Shown here: positions 33,121 to 47,500 of the stretch, piece by piece | Position numbering within the stretch: the stretch's first letter is position 1 | Layout of the letters: every line of letters starts with the position of its first letter | NCBI RefSeq assembly: GCF_023053635.1 | Contig: NC_086172.1 | Coordinates: 25,945,501 to 26,009,500 of the forward strand | DNA: 64,000 nt | From: Elgaria multicarinata webbii | Taxonomy: Eukaryota; Chordata; Lepidosauria; Squamata; Anguidae | Direction of reading: 5' to 3' | Position numbers and translations under genes: made by a program | Notes under the pieces: model-generated | Told to the model about the DNA's origin: nothing | What the model saw: the letters and a program-made list of their open reading frames with translations, nothing else | The model's database searches: none

Positions 33121-36100
33121 TGCAGCAAAACCCAAACCAAAGTGGTATCACGTGGCACCTTAAAGGAGAGCAATTTTATTCTGGGATAATAATCATGTTA
33201 GACTTTAAGGTGCCGCAAGACTTTAAGGTGGTTTTAATAGTACACAGAAAGTCCATGCAATAGGCTACAGCAGGCTACACCAACCTGGTGCTCTCCAGAC
33301 GTGTTGGGCTACAGTTCCCAGCTCGCTGGGGCCTGGGGATCCTGGGAGTTGTAGTCCAGTGCATCTGGAAGGCTAGGCCAGAGAGTTGGTGTTTCCAAGG
33401 CCAACTTAGGCCCTTTCTATACCTAAGGATTATCCCAGGAAAATGAAGGGATTGTCTCTGCCTGCTCCCAGGTTCCCCTGTGTGGCATTGGATGCACAGG
33501 GACGATCCTGGGGAAAAGGCAGGTGTAGAAACGACCTTAGTCTTCACATCACTTAATAAAGAGAAATTAAGCCCTGCTTCATACTCACTGAGTGAGACGC
33601 TGGGCTTGGCACCCAGCTCTTCATCCTCTCACCGTATGATTTCTCAGACCTTTTAAGCACCGAGCTCAAAATCAGTGATGATTTTATTCTGGATTATACC
33701 ACTCTAGTAAATGGAGTTTGCATTCTGCAAATATAGATAGCGCACTATGCGATGCTACATGAAGAGTCCCTTCTTCCAATTCCCAAGTATGATTCTAGCA
33801 CAGGCATGTTCTTGTATTCGAGATCTGAGTTCAACAAATGCTTGGCTAGCATCCACTGGCTCTTCCCTGGCCCTCCACCAGGCTCTGTATGTGCAGTTGG
33901 GACCTGTACCTTCAAGTGAGAGATCCGCAAGCCTGCTCCCCTCTCCTCACACTCAGTTGGCACAATTTAGAAGGTGGCGCATGTGAAGCGGAAGCAGAAC
34001 TTCCGTGGTCCAACGTTCTGTCCTCTCTGATGCTTGGCTCTCTCCGGGCTAGAATACTGGCTTCTATTATGAGGTAAATTTCATGCCCCAAGTTTTGACT
34101 GTTAGGTGCAAAAATACCCATTTTTCAGACTTTTCTCCTGATCACCGTGCCTTGAGTTAGACATGTGCCATGTTTCAGCTTCTGTGGGGGCCTAGAAGTA
34201 CCTTAGTCAAGTCATGTCCCCCATTTCTAGAGAGAAATGCACAAATGTCCTCTTTCCCTGCTTTCAGATTCACTGAGCCCAACTTCTATCTTGGAGCTAT
34301 GTTTCTACCCAATTTCAGCTTTCTAACTAGTACAGGAATAATTTCATCCATTTTAGGATATGTTTCACACTTCCCTACTCCCAGTTAATCAATCTGTATT
34401 TAAATATCAGAGCTGATTCTATACTAAGAGCTCCATGAGGTGAGCGTTTTATTGCAGGCTCGTTACTGGGCACTCACAGTTTTTCGCGGGTCCCTCTCAC
34501 GACGTCTGCCTCCCAAGCGCCTCCCATCTCTTCTAGCCTTCTTCATGCGTCAAAATAGTAAGTCCAACTTATTTTTAAAGACGGACGTTGTCGCTATCTC
34601 CTGCTTTGTGTAGGAGAAATAGCACGATGAAAACAACCCACTGAACATTGTTTACCTCCTCTTTCAAAAGTAATGAGGGACAAACGTGCGAGTGGAAAAG
34701 CAATGGTTAGGAAACGTGATTTTCCTCTGAGTGATGTTGTTCTTAACCTGTATAAAGAAGATTGAGCGTTTCCGTATTCATTTTTTTTGTGTAGACATGT
34801 GGGCTTGACTTTGCATGCCCCCAGAACTACAAAATCCTGGTGATGAGCTCAAAGTCAAAATTGCTATTAAAGGCACTAGTTCACACACCATGACTCAAAA
34901 TGTTGGTAGGATGTGTGAAGAGAAGAATTCTATGTATTCGGTTTTGAGAGGGTCCCACCCAATCCATCTTTCCAATCCATGGAAAGTTTTTGTTTTTTTG
35001 TCCCTTGTTTCGTTCAAGATCGGTTCTCCTTCAAATCACTTCTGGTACCCCTATCTACCCACCTGCCAGACTGATGTGACTGACCCAGCATTTGGGAAAC
35101 AGTGCTTGTTTTTGCCTTTGGCAATGTTGATCTTGTTATCGCAACCAGCTGGAATAGAAACTAGAAGCTCAGCTAGAATGTATATTGCAGATCAGGAGGG
35201 CAGCAGTGTGGTCAACAAGCGGAGTCAAGTGAGCTATTAGATACAAGAAGGCTTCCTTCATAAAATGGAGGTCTTGCTCAAATGAGAACAAAGAAGAACA
35301 TACGGAATAGCTGCACAATGTCTTTTGGTGGGTAGCGTTCTCTTGAACTGCCACTATGCACTCCGCAGCCAAAGCAGAGAGATTCGGCCAACGAGGTGGT
35401 CACCTCCACAAGCCAAGTTTTGTGTTCTTCTTTGTTCTCATTTGGGCAAGACTTCAATTTTCTGAAGGAAGCCTTCTGAAAGGCTTCCCACAACCCACCT
35501 GTAAACAGGACATCCACTCGTGGAATGTCCCTCTGTCCAATTTTTTTTAGATTTTCACACATCTTGGCTTACTCCATTCAGCAGGGTGTCTTGACTCTCT
35601 GTAGCATTTTCAGGGAGCTGTGGGAGGGGCACCCTATGGGATGCAAGGGGCGGGGAAGTCTACTTCTGTCAGTGCAGTTGATCCAGCAGAAATCTGGATC
35701 CAACCCTCTATAATTTGTAGTTAATTGCAGACCTAATTTCTCATTTTTTACAGATGTTGAGAACTCAGAAGGCATGTGAAGAGACAACATCTCACATATC
35801 CACTGACGTGCATAATTTAATTCCTTGTGGTGATGTGGTATGTAGATGAAGTATGCTCTTAATAACATTTTTCAAGATCAGGAGATATTTTACTTTACAC
35901 TGATACTCTGGGACTGTAAAAAAAATTATGATGACTAATTTTAGCAGAAGTGGTTGTCCTTGAGATGTCTTGCTTTATCATGAGACAATAAACTTCTTAT
36001 ACTACTTTTAACTAAAATTACGTTAGGGGTTGTTATTTTGCAGATACTAATATTCTGACCCCATATACCAGAGGTAGGAAACTTGTGGCCCTCGGAATGT

Positions 36101-39100
36101 TGTTGGACTCCTACTCCCATCAACTCCAGCCAGCATGGCCAACAATCAGAAATGATGGGAGTTGTAATCCAACAATATCTGGATGGCCACAGATTCCCCA
36201 GCCTCTACCATGTACACTGATGAGCGTATCTGCCCATGATATTCAGCACTAGTGTTTATTCAACATCATGGTCTGTGATGTTCTGTCGTAGCAGTCAGTA
36301 TGCTCTGCCTTCTAAATATTTAAATTGATCATCAAGCCTTAGACTCAAGCTCTGTGCTGAATGATTTTTCTGACGTTGTTACTATCATGTGGCATCTTGT
36401 TATCTCAATGTGGTGGCAGCTAAAAGGGCACTTTGCTGGCTTTACCAAAGCTACCAAAAATGTTCCAACTGATGTTCCCCAATTTAGTAGTAGGTGCCAT
36501 GAGTTGGCCCTTGCAATGCTTAAGTATAGCAGTTATGTACTTTCTTAAATAGCCATCACACTTCTGTATTTTATTATTTCGACATGGACAGTAATGTCAC
36601 CCTATTATTAGGAATAATTGTCTGGCATTTGTCAGAAGTGATACACTTTGTATTTTGAGATTCCAAATCCAGTGCTCATTGTCCCAAGTTAGACTTACAA
36701 ATACAATATACTTCCATCCATCTGTGCTGGTTTGCTACTTCCAGAATCTAGAGGTTGGTCTAGTAAGGCAATTGCCTTCTCCGTGCATTTGATAGGTATG
36801 GCTGTGATTGCACCAGCATACATAGAATAAGTATATATTTTTCATATAACCACTTCTGCACTTTGAATCCTTGCACCCAATCGAAATAGTCATATATACA
36901 AGTGGTAATTATATAGAAAACAGTTCCACATGATGATGATTTATTGCATTTTTATACCGCCCAACAGCTGAAGCTCCCTGGGCGATTCACAAAAATTAAA
37001 CCATTCAGAATATAAAACACAGTATAAAAACATGATATCATAACAAGAGAAAAGGAAACTATAATCTGGGGTGGGGTGGGGGAATGGCTGTTATTCCTAT
37101 TCAAGAAGATGCATGCAAGAAACCTGTATGAAAGAAACCCCTTCACACTTCCAGTCTTTGGGCCAATGATGTATATACTTCATTAGATATAGGATCTGCC
37201 TGTATCTCATGAAAGTGCTACAAATAGAAATACATAGGAAAATATGCTGGTTTTTATTTACTGAGCACTTGGATTTGCACATCATTGCACAGTTACATGA
37301 AAGGTGTGGAGGTCCCCTTGATATTCCTGTTTTGTTGCCCCTTTGTCTTGCTTCTGATGCTATGAGTGTGCTGTCAAAACTATAGTGAAATGCTATGGTG
37401 TCTCAGGCTCATTGTGTATGTTTTCTCTTTGTCTGTCCTTGCATAGAGAAAAAGAGAGAATGTTTTCACTAGGCATAGCTGTGCCATTCTGTTTGTCAGT
37501 ATGAGGAAATACCATATATTACTAGCCCATACCATACAGCAGGAGTGGGCAACTTGGGTCCGTGCTTGGACCTGCAATTCCTAACTTCCATCACCATTGG
37601 CTGTGCTGGCTGGAGCTGATGGAGCTCAAAACATCTCGTGCACCATAAGTTGCCTGTTCCTGCAGTACAGCTTCCAGTCTTGGGTTGGGAATGGTGTGAA
37701 CAAGGAAGCAGCTGTGACAGCATATGCGTTATCTGTTTTGCTTCTCACTTAGAGAGGATTGCTACTTGCAATAGGTGAACAACAAATTGCTTGGCTAAAT
37801 TTGTGCAAGAGATTTTCTCTCATGAGAATGGTTTTTTGGTAGTGGTGGGATTTAAGAAGGCAAGGTAAACTGAGATATAGAGCTGCATCACACCAGAGTT
37901 TTATCACATTTTTGTCCTGCCTTGTTTACCGTTTTGCCCTGCGACCCTCAAACATGTGATCCCTGTCCGGCAGTCATTTTGCCTCTTCCCCTCCATTTTC
38001 TGTGTTTTTATAGGGTGGGGAAAGTGTGATATTTTTTTCTTCACACTGGATAAAGCTGCCTTGCTGTCCTCACGCTATGTTCTTGGGGGGGGGCGTCTGT
38101 GTTGAAGGGCGGTCTTGCTGACGAAAGTGGAGGGCAGGGGCAGTTCTCCAGCGCACTGAATCGGTCAAGCGAACTTTGCTCCAACTGTACTCTCATTGCT
38201 CTACCATCCACCCGTTTCAACTTCCTTCTTTTTTTACCTGCTGTACGAGGTGCCTAGCCAATGAAATGCTAAATCACTAAACTTTAGACAACAAAACCAG
38301 AACAAGCGGGGGAAAGGCACCCAAATCCATCAGAATGTCCATCAACCACAAGAACCAATGAACTGGAGGAGGAAGGAGAAGGGGTGGAGTGGTGATACCA
38401 GGAAGGCGCAGGTGAAAAAGTAAACAAGGCAAAATAGTGCAACAACGCATGCATGTGAATGTGACCAGTGCTTGACATGCTGATGAAACGCAGATGGAAA
38501 TTGCAGATACATGCTAGGAAAAAAAGTATGTGTGATAGAGCTCATAGTGCAGACCAGTATCTCAAATGAAGGGAAAGTAATGGAATAAGACCACCCACTA
38601 ATTTGAAAGACAATCCTTCTTATTCCTGATTAGAAAAGGGGCATGGGGAGCATGTACACAGTTTAGATATCAAGAAACACAGTGATACACCAAATATTCA
38701 GTATGGCAAATAACAACTGGATGTGGAATGTTATTCTAAAGGAGATTTGGTGGCTTTGAAAACGCCTTAAATTAACTCCCCAGGGCTGCAATCCTTGCTT
38801 ACTTACTTGGGAGTAAGCCTCATTTAACTCAGTGCCACTTACTTTCAAGTAAACATGCAGAGGATTGTGTGTAAACCTGTCATGTTTCTTTTGAACATAA
38901 CTTACTATGCTTGGCTTAACAGATATGACCTTAATGCACAAAATAAAGAATTATTTCATTTTAGGTAACAACTGAGTAGAGAATTCCAGGATTTTGCTCT
39001 GTAGCTTAAAGCTTGTACATGGCAGCTACATGATTTTAGCACTCCATAGCTATAGTGTGACCCTATAATAAAATTAATGTAATTGTCATTTGTTGTTTCA

Positions 39101-41523
39101 AATTCTAATAGGCTGGCTTGCTGGGAGTTAGTGTGAAGCAGTGCAAAGATTTCACCCCCAAATGTATCCTTTCCAGCTCTTGAACAGAGATGTAAAATTT
39201 CCGGAAATGCTGAGGCCATGTAAAAAACAACAACAACCAGGTTTGGGTTTTTGTTGTAGTAGTTTTTTGTGGGAGGTTCCAGGAAATTTTAGGGGAAATG
39301 GAAAAATAAGCAATATTTGTTTTGTTTTTAGCACTCTTTACAGATCTAAAGTCACTTTGTTGCTTTAAGACAGCCTTCCTCAACCTGGGGCGCTCCAGAT
39401 GTGTTGGACTACAACTCCCAGAATGCCCCAGCCAGCTGGCTGGGGCATTCTGGGAGATGCAGTCCAACACATCTGGAGCGCCCCAGGTTGAGGAAGGCTG
39501 CTTTAAGACAACCTTCCCCAACCTCGTATCCTCCAAATATTTTGGACTCCAGCTCCCATCAGCCTCAGGCAGCATGGCCAACGGTCAGGAATGATGGACA
39601 CTATAGTCCAAAATATCCATAGTGCACCAGTTTGCGGAGGAATGCTTTAGGAACCTAAAGCACCCTTTCTGTTTCTAGAGTTGTTTTCTGAATTAGTTAG
39701 ATTGCTCATAAAATTATCATATTTTAAAACTTTTAAAAGTAAATTCAGTTAGTAAATTTGTAATTATTGTCTGAATAGATTAGAACTACGTTAAATGACT
39801 GCTACAGCATCAGAAACACAGGACTTTGTAGAACAAATTCCAAACTGTCAAGAATGTACAATGGTGACTCCATTCACACGTTGGGAAACAGAAGCATAAA
39901 TAGCTGTCAGTAAAATATTCTTTAGATCAAAATTTTTAATAAGGAATGAAAGAATGTGCTGGAAATCTTACAGAGAAGATTAAAAACATTTTCCCCCATG
40001 GCTTCACTATTTTCAGACATTTTATATGTCGATGTTCTTATTTTTAGAAATCATTTTGTGGGGAGTAAAGGCTGGGTAACAATATATAAATATGTTTATC
40101 TTAAATTCTTAAAGTAATTATTTTATAATCAAAAACTGTTTAATTGTTCCAGTTTTGGGGATCAGGTGGATGGTCCTTGGGGGGGAAAAATGTTTTCCAA
40201 AAAAAATTTCAGGCCTTCACATCTCTACTCTTGAAGCCTACTAACAACTATGCGTTTTCAGGATGAATAAGGCATGATTCATGATAATAATTTCCATGTG
40301 TGTGAAAACATACACATTTGTGTATGTTTCTGCTGCAGGGCAAATAGCTTTTGGGGGGGGGGCGGAGTTGTATCAGAGAAATCATACAGGAGAAAGAGTT
40401 AAAACCCCTTCCTCCAGCACTAATGCTCCAATGAAATTTAGTTATGCCCCAGCTGCTTTCAGCAAAGAATGAAAACATTGGGAAATCTGATCATGAATCT
40501 CTCACGTGTTATCTGTTGCAGTCCTTATTCCCATTGCTATAAATGAGGTTTATATATACAAAATGCTATCTAGATTTCATACCGCTTATAATTTTTGTAA
40601 CACTGTTTTGTAACATCTTAAGAAATAAGAGCAGAAGAAGAGCCATGCTGGAACAGACCAAGGGTCCACCTAGTCCAGCATTCTGTTCACACAATGACCA
40701 TCCAGCTGCCGGCCAGAGACCCACAAGCAGGACACGGTGCAACAGCACCCTCCTACCCGTGTTCCCCAGCAACTGGTGTATATAGGCATACTGCCTCAGA
40801 TACTGGAGGAAGCACAGAACCAGCAGGACTAGTACCCATTGCTTTATTCTGGTTTAATAATTAGAAAGGTTCCTGCTTCCTTAACATGAGATTCTTAACA
40901 GTCAATATTAAACGTGACACCTACTTGCTGATCCGCATTAGTATTGATAAAATCATGAAATGCACAAATCCTCAAGTTTACAGAGCACATGTAAAGAGCA
41001 GCAAAAGGACGAATGCGATTTATTTCGGAGATGTGAGATATTTTTCTGTAAAGGTACATTTTCTTTTTAAAAAATATAGTCTACAGCCTACCCATTGGCT
41101 ATCATCTGATCAGAATCTCAATAACTGTTGGTTGAGCTATTATGATATCAACTATGTCAGAAGGGCTGAAGAGTGTTGCCAATGTTGTTTCTCACATGAG
41201 TAGTTGTGTACACATGTACCAATGAACCTGGAAATGTTGGGCGTGGTATGCACCAAACATTTATACAGGTGCAGTATGCACGCAGTAGATTACACACTGT
41301 GTTAGACTGAAGGGCACAGATTAAGAATAAACAATGTAAATTTTATTTTACCAGAAATTTTACAGAAGAGCAGAATAATTTATTAGTATATCAACCTCTT
41401 GTTTGGTTATAGTTACCTAGAAACACAGTGGACACAGGCTACCATGGTGTTGATCAGCATATGGGGACAAGTTTTGACTTTTGTCCGGATGGGATTAAAA
41501 AATACAATGTGCCACCCCACTCC

Positions 41524-41557
<34 letters not shown>

Positions 41558-44500
41558 AAAAGCAGATATATTCAAAGATGGTTTGATATACATGAGGAGG
41601 AGACCAAGGGCTGACTTAGAGCTTCTCTAAATGAGCAATTTATTGCACACTTGTGATTAGCCTCTCACAGAAGTTTACAGGTCCATTACATGACTTTGTC
41701 AATGTCCAGAACATCTCCCACACTATCCCCTGGAAAGCTCGCTTTAAAAAATAAAAAGATCCTGTGGTATTATCTCAGGAATCGCAGGACCTCCCATTGT
41801 GTAAACTAGGCATTGTGCTATAATTAAACTCAATGGAGCCTTTCCGAGAAGGGATGTTTTCAATTCAAAATCATGTGGTCGCATGTAAAGGACCGCATCG
41901 TCATGGTGGGAAGATTGAGGCCGATGAAAGATCAGTAAGACTGCAGGATTTTTCTTGTGTGTAGTGAAGACTTAAGCCATTCTTAGGGACTCTAGATCCT
42001 TGCACAAATGCAGAGTGCATTTCAAAAATGCATTGGAATGGAGAGCTCTAGAACGCTAACTGAACTGAATCAAAGAGCAAACGTGGAGGGAGAGGCAAGG
42101 GAACAGAGGCAAGTAGAGGAAGCTAACTAAGTGTACGGGAAGCCTGGTCCAAGATTCTGTGAACACCTAACACAGCACTCTTGACTCCCAGCTTGGCTCT
42201 TGGAGAAATAAACAATTGTACTTAAAGTCAACAAGTCATAGCAGGCATGCTGGTTTCTCTCACTGCAAAGTTGGGCTCCCTGAGATTCTGAGGGACCCAT
42301 AAAAGCACAGCTGGCTGAATATTTTGATTGGATACCCCAAACGGGAGAGCCATTGGGTTTCCCAGGGCCAGCCAAAATTTGTGGATCCCTGTTTTTATTG
42401 AGGCAGGTTGCTCCTGTGAATGCTGTTGCAAATTGGTGACATTTCGGGTCTTGATTTTTGTTCTGTTTTTAATTTGCTTTTTCAGTAAATGGGTTTACAA
42501 AATATGCTCCATATTTTGATTTTCAGGTTCCAAAGCGGAAAAGTGATCCTAGGAATAGGATTGTTTTAGAACTGGTGAGCTTTGAAGGTCCCAAAGACTT
42601 TCCGAGGCTGTTTGGAAACGTAACTATGCACCTTTATGAAGTCATTCAGGTGGGTATGATGAAAAGAGAATTTCTTATATATGCCTGTGCTTTGTAATAG
42701 AGGAAAACTGTGAAGAAGATGTCAACTCCACACCTTCCTTTCAAGGTAGGCCTGGGTCAAACACCTGACAACCCAGCCGCCCACCTCCTCTCCAGTCAGC
42801 CAACACTGGACTTAGGCCAGTAGCCCTGGAAAAAAACACAACGAATAAGGCTTAAGGCGGTTTATTAAAACAAGTAAGGCCCTAAGCAAAATATAAATTT
42901 AAAAGGGAGGGGGAGAGGGAGAGAAACAGTTGAAATTACATTCAAGCTAAAAGCAGCAGCAATGCAATAAAACAATAGAAGTCGTAAAACTTAATGACGC
43001 GAACAAGCTGTTTGTTCAGAGCAACACAAAGCAAGAAATAACAAACCTGGATACCTGTACCTAGCCAGACACGGGTCCCTTCCATGCCAGATGCCAAACT
43101 TTCCCCCCAGCAACATAGGGGCCCAAGAGAGAGACAACAAGCAGCAAAATACCAACTAACTTTATCCCTCTAACTTGGCAGGTGGGGTGGCGGGCTCCAC
43201 CAATCAGAAAGCGACCTGCTCCTTGACCCTCCCAAGGGGAGAAGGTTCCACTACTTCAGCTGGAATCCATGTTCTCGTGATGAACGGCCTTGAACCCTGG
43301 CCCTTCAAGAGGCTTCTTGTGATAACAGCCCAGTTGGTGTTTACTGGCCAGAGCTAACTATCTGAGAAAGCTAACAGTCTTTTAGAAAACCCGGATGATG
43401 ATGATGATCTGGATCGAGGCAGGGAACAGTATTGGATACAAAAATATAAAATGCATAAAACTGATTATAAACATAAAACCAATACATTATTAAAATCCTA
43501 AAATCTTTTAAGACATTTTAAAATTTGACTTGAGTCGGCCTGCTGGAAGAGATCCGTCTTTATAGCTTTTTTAAATTCAGAAAGACCATTAAGTTTGGGA
43601 GGCCACAGCCATTTCCCCATGTTCTTCACAAACACAATATTTATAAAATGTTACTTTAATTGCTAAAATATTAATTTGTAGTAGGTATTTGACATATCTA
43701 TTAAAATCAATAGTTCAAGTAAAGTTATTATTTTAAAAGATTTCTGGTAGGGTTTCTTGATCATTATTTCAGTGCAAATCTATTACTGCTTTTCCTCCCG
43801 ATTTGTTGGCAAAATTTAGAATATAAATTCTAGTTGTGACATCAAAATGTAAGCTTAAGCTTAAACTTAGGACTTCCTATTATTGACTCCATATTCCAGA
43901 GCAGTATTCCTCAAAAGAATAGCAGACAGCTGTTGCCTTCATGCTTTGCTTTTGGACTTCCCTTTAGCACATCTGGCTGGCCAGTGTTGGAAACAGAATG
44001 CTGGGCTAGGCGACCATTAGGCCTGCATGAGCAAGGGGACACTTATATTCTTAACAAACATGTGTATCACTTATACTTCTGCATAGTTGTCAGTTTCAGG
44101 AAGCCAGCAATCATTTATGTACTTGAGTTACAAATATGGATGTGAAATCATAATCAACAAAGAGCTAAGGGTTAAGAACAGCCAGAATTAGACGTGGCAA
44201 CAGTGTATAGCAGGGGTGGCCAACTTTGGAGGGGACTTGGGGCCACTTTTGACCTCCCTGGACCCTCTCTCACATGGGCCACACTCCTGCCAACATGAAA
44301 TGCTATTTAATTCAGCAGTGGTGGCATTAAAAACTGGTTTGCCACCAAATTTTGGTGGCAGACAGCTATGGAGTAGTAAAAAGGCCAAATTCAGCAAGAT
44401 AAAAGTTGACCTTTTTTCTACTCTATAGTGACCGCTGATTTCTTTGCTGGTGCAAATTTTGTTAAAGGGGGCAGCAGAGGCTGCATATGGGCTGTGTGCT

Positions 44501-47500
44501 ATGTCTTCCCCACCTCTGTCTTACAGTATCATGACATTAATCTAAAATCCCATGGCCTGTGGCTTTTCCATTTTGCTAAGGTGCTTCTAGACAAGCCTTT
44601 TCCCCTGCAATCTCCCTGCCTCATAGTTAGAAAAAAAATGGTGGTGTGGAGGGAGGGGCAAGACAACGCCTCCCCTTATTTTTCCATCACTACTTCTGTC
44701 TTTTTCCTTACCAGAAAAAAAAATCAGTTAAGGAGGAAAGATGGAATAGGTGCACACTGCCTTCTGATTGGTAGTGTTAGGACGTGTCCGTATGAAAGTA
44801 CCCTTAATCAACTATTTGGTTCAAGATTTGTTTTATTGCTTTTATGCAGTGACCAGTGCTGTGACCAGTAGAGAAGCTCTCTAATTTTTTGTGTTTTCCC
44901 TCCATTCAGAAGCAGTCCTTCACTGAAATTTGTGCTATGAGAATTAGAAATATGGTAAGCCGTCTTTTTTTTTTAAAAAAAAAAATGAAAAATGCATATT
45001 GAAAAACAACTGTAAACAATCCATCTTAATTGCCTTCTAATTTCAACTGCAGCCTTGCAGTTGAGAAAAAGCTTTAAATGTTTTTGTGAATGGGTGAGAG
45101 GTATTGACGATACCAATTAAAACTATCTTAAAGATCCCAATCATACAGCAACACAGGTATACATCAATTGAAAACAGGAATTACAGTGTTCCTGTCAATT
45201 CCGTTTCAGCCCATCCTGGCAAGCAGCCTCTAGTCTAGTCAACTTCAGTTCTAAGAGAATAATCTTTTCTTGTCCTTTTTTCTGTAGACATGAAATTGAC
45301 TACATTAGAGGCTTTTTGCTTACAAAGGGCCTGAGCCTACAATTTGAGAGTTTACTGGTAATTAATTCCTATACTGAGCTTTAAGTGTGTGCTACCTGCA
45401 AACATGCACACAGAAGAGGCCTTCCACTCACAGAAAGGGGAGCTCTGGAGCCAAGCCAATATCAGCAGATGAAATCAGTATTCAGAAAGGTGCCTCAAAA
45501 TGTCTTTCATAGCTTAGCTGGCGCTTGCTCATCATATCTAGTTTACGTTACCTTCCCCACATATTGGCCCCGTTCAGGAGACACCTTAAACCATGGCTTT
45601 AACCATGGTGGTTAAGCCGGAAAGCCAGGCTCTGTTCAGAAGACACCTTAAACCATGGCATTAACCATGGTCAATAAAGCAAAAGGCTTTATTCACCATG
45701 GTTAAAGCCATGGTTTAAAAGGTGTCTTCTGAACAGGACCATCCTGTATTGTGTCTCCCTTGCCGATGTCTTTCCTCCTAATACTCAAAGACCCGTTGCC
45801 AAAAATAAAAATAAATAAAACATTTTAAGCAAATTCGCACAGAACTTTTCAGTTTGCATAATTTATTCTGGGCATAGCATTTTGACTTGACCCAGAGATG
45901 GAGATCCATGGGTGGAAGTGCTTTCTGCACATGGATCTCCTTCTCTGAATGGTAGGTATAAATTCAATGCATGAGCAAATCTAGATGCTGTCCATCTCTG
46001 TTTTCCCTATGATGAATATTTGGCTAGGCATCCCCATTCTGGTGCAAGGTGTAGCTAGAAACTACCTCATGCTACAACTGGATCATGGCATTTATGGGTA
46101 TCTTTGCCACAGAATATAGGCTACTCTAAGCATAGACTTGGATTAAAGTGCCCTTCCATTAAGCATCTTATCAGGAAAGCATTGTATGAGAAATTTGACC
46201 CCTTATCCAGATGAGTTTTTCTGTTTGTGCAAATTCCTACATAAGATTTTCCACATCAACACTATTTAAGACCTAGAGTCAATGCTACATACTGTGCTTG
46301 TATCTTCGTCATTCAACATATTTTCTATACTGTGTAACGTACGTACCCCGATGCATTTTGGCATTGCTTCTGCAAATGATTTCAAATTTAATTCATAATG
46401 TAAATTGTTGTATTAAGAATAGGATTTTTATACTTTCAGGTTTTCTGCACTGTAGAGGTGGAATTTATGTTCTGCTATGGAAGTCTTGGATATGGATATT
46501 CACATCAGGTCAGTGTCTGTTCTTGTTGAAGTTGTTGATTTCCATTTGAATCATGGGGTTGAAAGTAACCTGAAGAGATGTAGATCACTTTCTGGTCCAC
46601 AGGCCAACTCATAGAATATGGGTTATGGCATTTATAAACAGTGAGAATGACCAAACAAGGTGTACCATGCTAACAGTTCCTGCATATTAAATATTTGAAG
46701 ATGACTCACTAAACCTCCAGGAGCAGAATCCTTTTCATCCTCATAGCAATGAGAAAATTAAGTGAGAACAATTAAAAGTGTATGCAGGTTCAAGCCTATA
46801 TATTTTAGTGACATTCTGTCAATAAAAGCATATGCCAAAGACACAAAGGTGGGAAATGATCCATGACCTTAAGTTTTTGGGGAAGGAACCATCTTGACCT
46901 CATTGAGCCATAATCAAGACAAAAACAAATCCTTGAAAACAAAAAGGTTTTGCTCCCATTGTTCTTTTGTGCGGCAGGAGACTGTGCCAAGATTTTTAAC
47001 CTCTCGCTAATAGTAGAAACCTTTTGACCACCAACGGTAAATTATTGGTGGGCCAATTTATGTCCATTAGTGTACCAAATACTTCTCATCTTGGTTCACC
47101 CAATTCATCCTCATTCTTGTGTGTTGCATTCTTTAATGTATTTGGAGTGTCAATCATATTCCCTTGTTTTCTAATCTTAATCAGTCTATGCCTGATTGTG
47201 TGTTACTATAATATGCCCCTACTGTTCTGTCTTTGCATTGTGGAAAAATTGAGTTTCACTTGACAGTAATTCTTTCATTCTACATATTTCCTTTTAGTTG
47301 GTTTTTCTATTGCCCTAAGACATCCTGTAGTATCTGAGATTTATGCTGTAATATTTTTTTCATCTTGGTTTTGCTTGTGGATTATATTAAAATATAAATG
47401 TTTGATTTTAAAAACACTACAGTTTTTTTTCTGCATTCAAGGACATCAGTTTGAATGGACATCTAATTATGGACATCAATAATTAGAGTGAGAATGGACA

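Larger units (their letters stand above)
36208..39111 (+). other. C2CD6: C2CD6 intron 2, remaining part
   Basis: Holds a LINE tail and one hAT-like element (listed). The stretch 37880-38300 has a GC-rich tract with a G run at 38084; 38775-38880 contains a common short repeat (ttacttgggagtaagcctca). No exon recognised. Confidence 0.5.

Noticed and set aside
32482-33151. Long minus-strand frames over the C2CD6 CpG island
   Set aside because: Mirror frames of GC-rich coding DNA; no motif and no splice support.
32993-33163. Extension of C2CD6 exon 1 beyond 32992
   Set aside because: A good GT donor at 32993 and exact phase match to exon 2; the extension has no family likeness and runs into repeat.
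40340-40400. Zinc-finger-like linker text (RNHTGERVK) in a plus frame
   Set aside because: No Cys or His pairs at the right spacing and no second finger; chance match.
42745-43390. Endogenous retrovirus copy
   Set aside because: No coding motif and no paired terminal repeats; left as an unassigned block.
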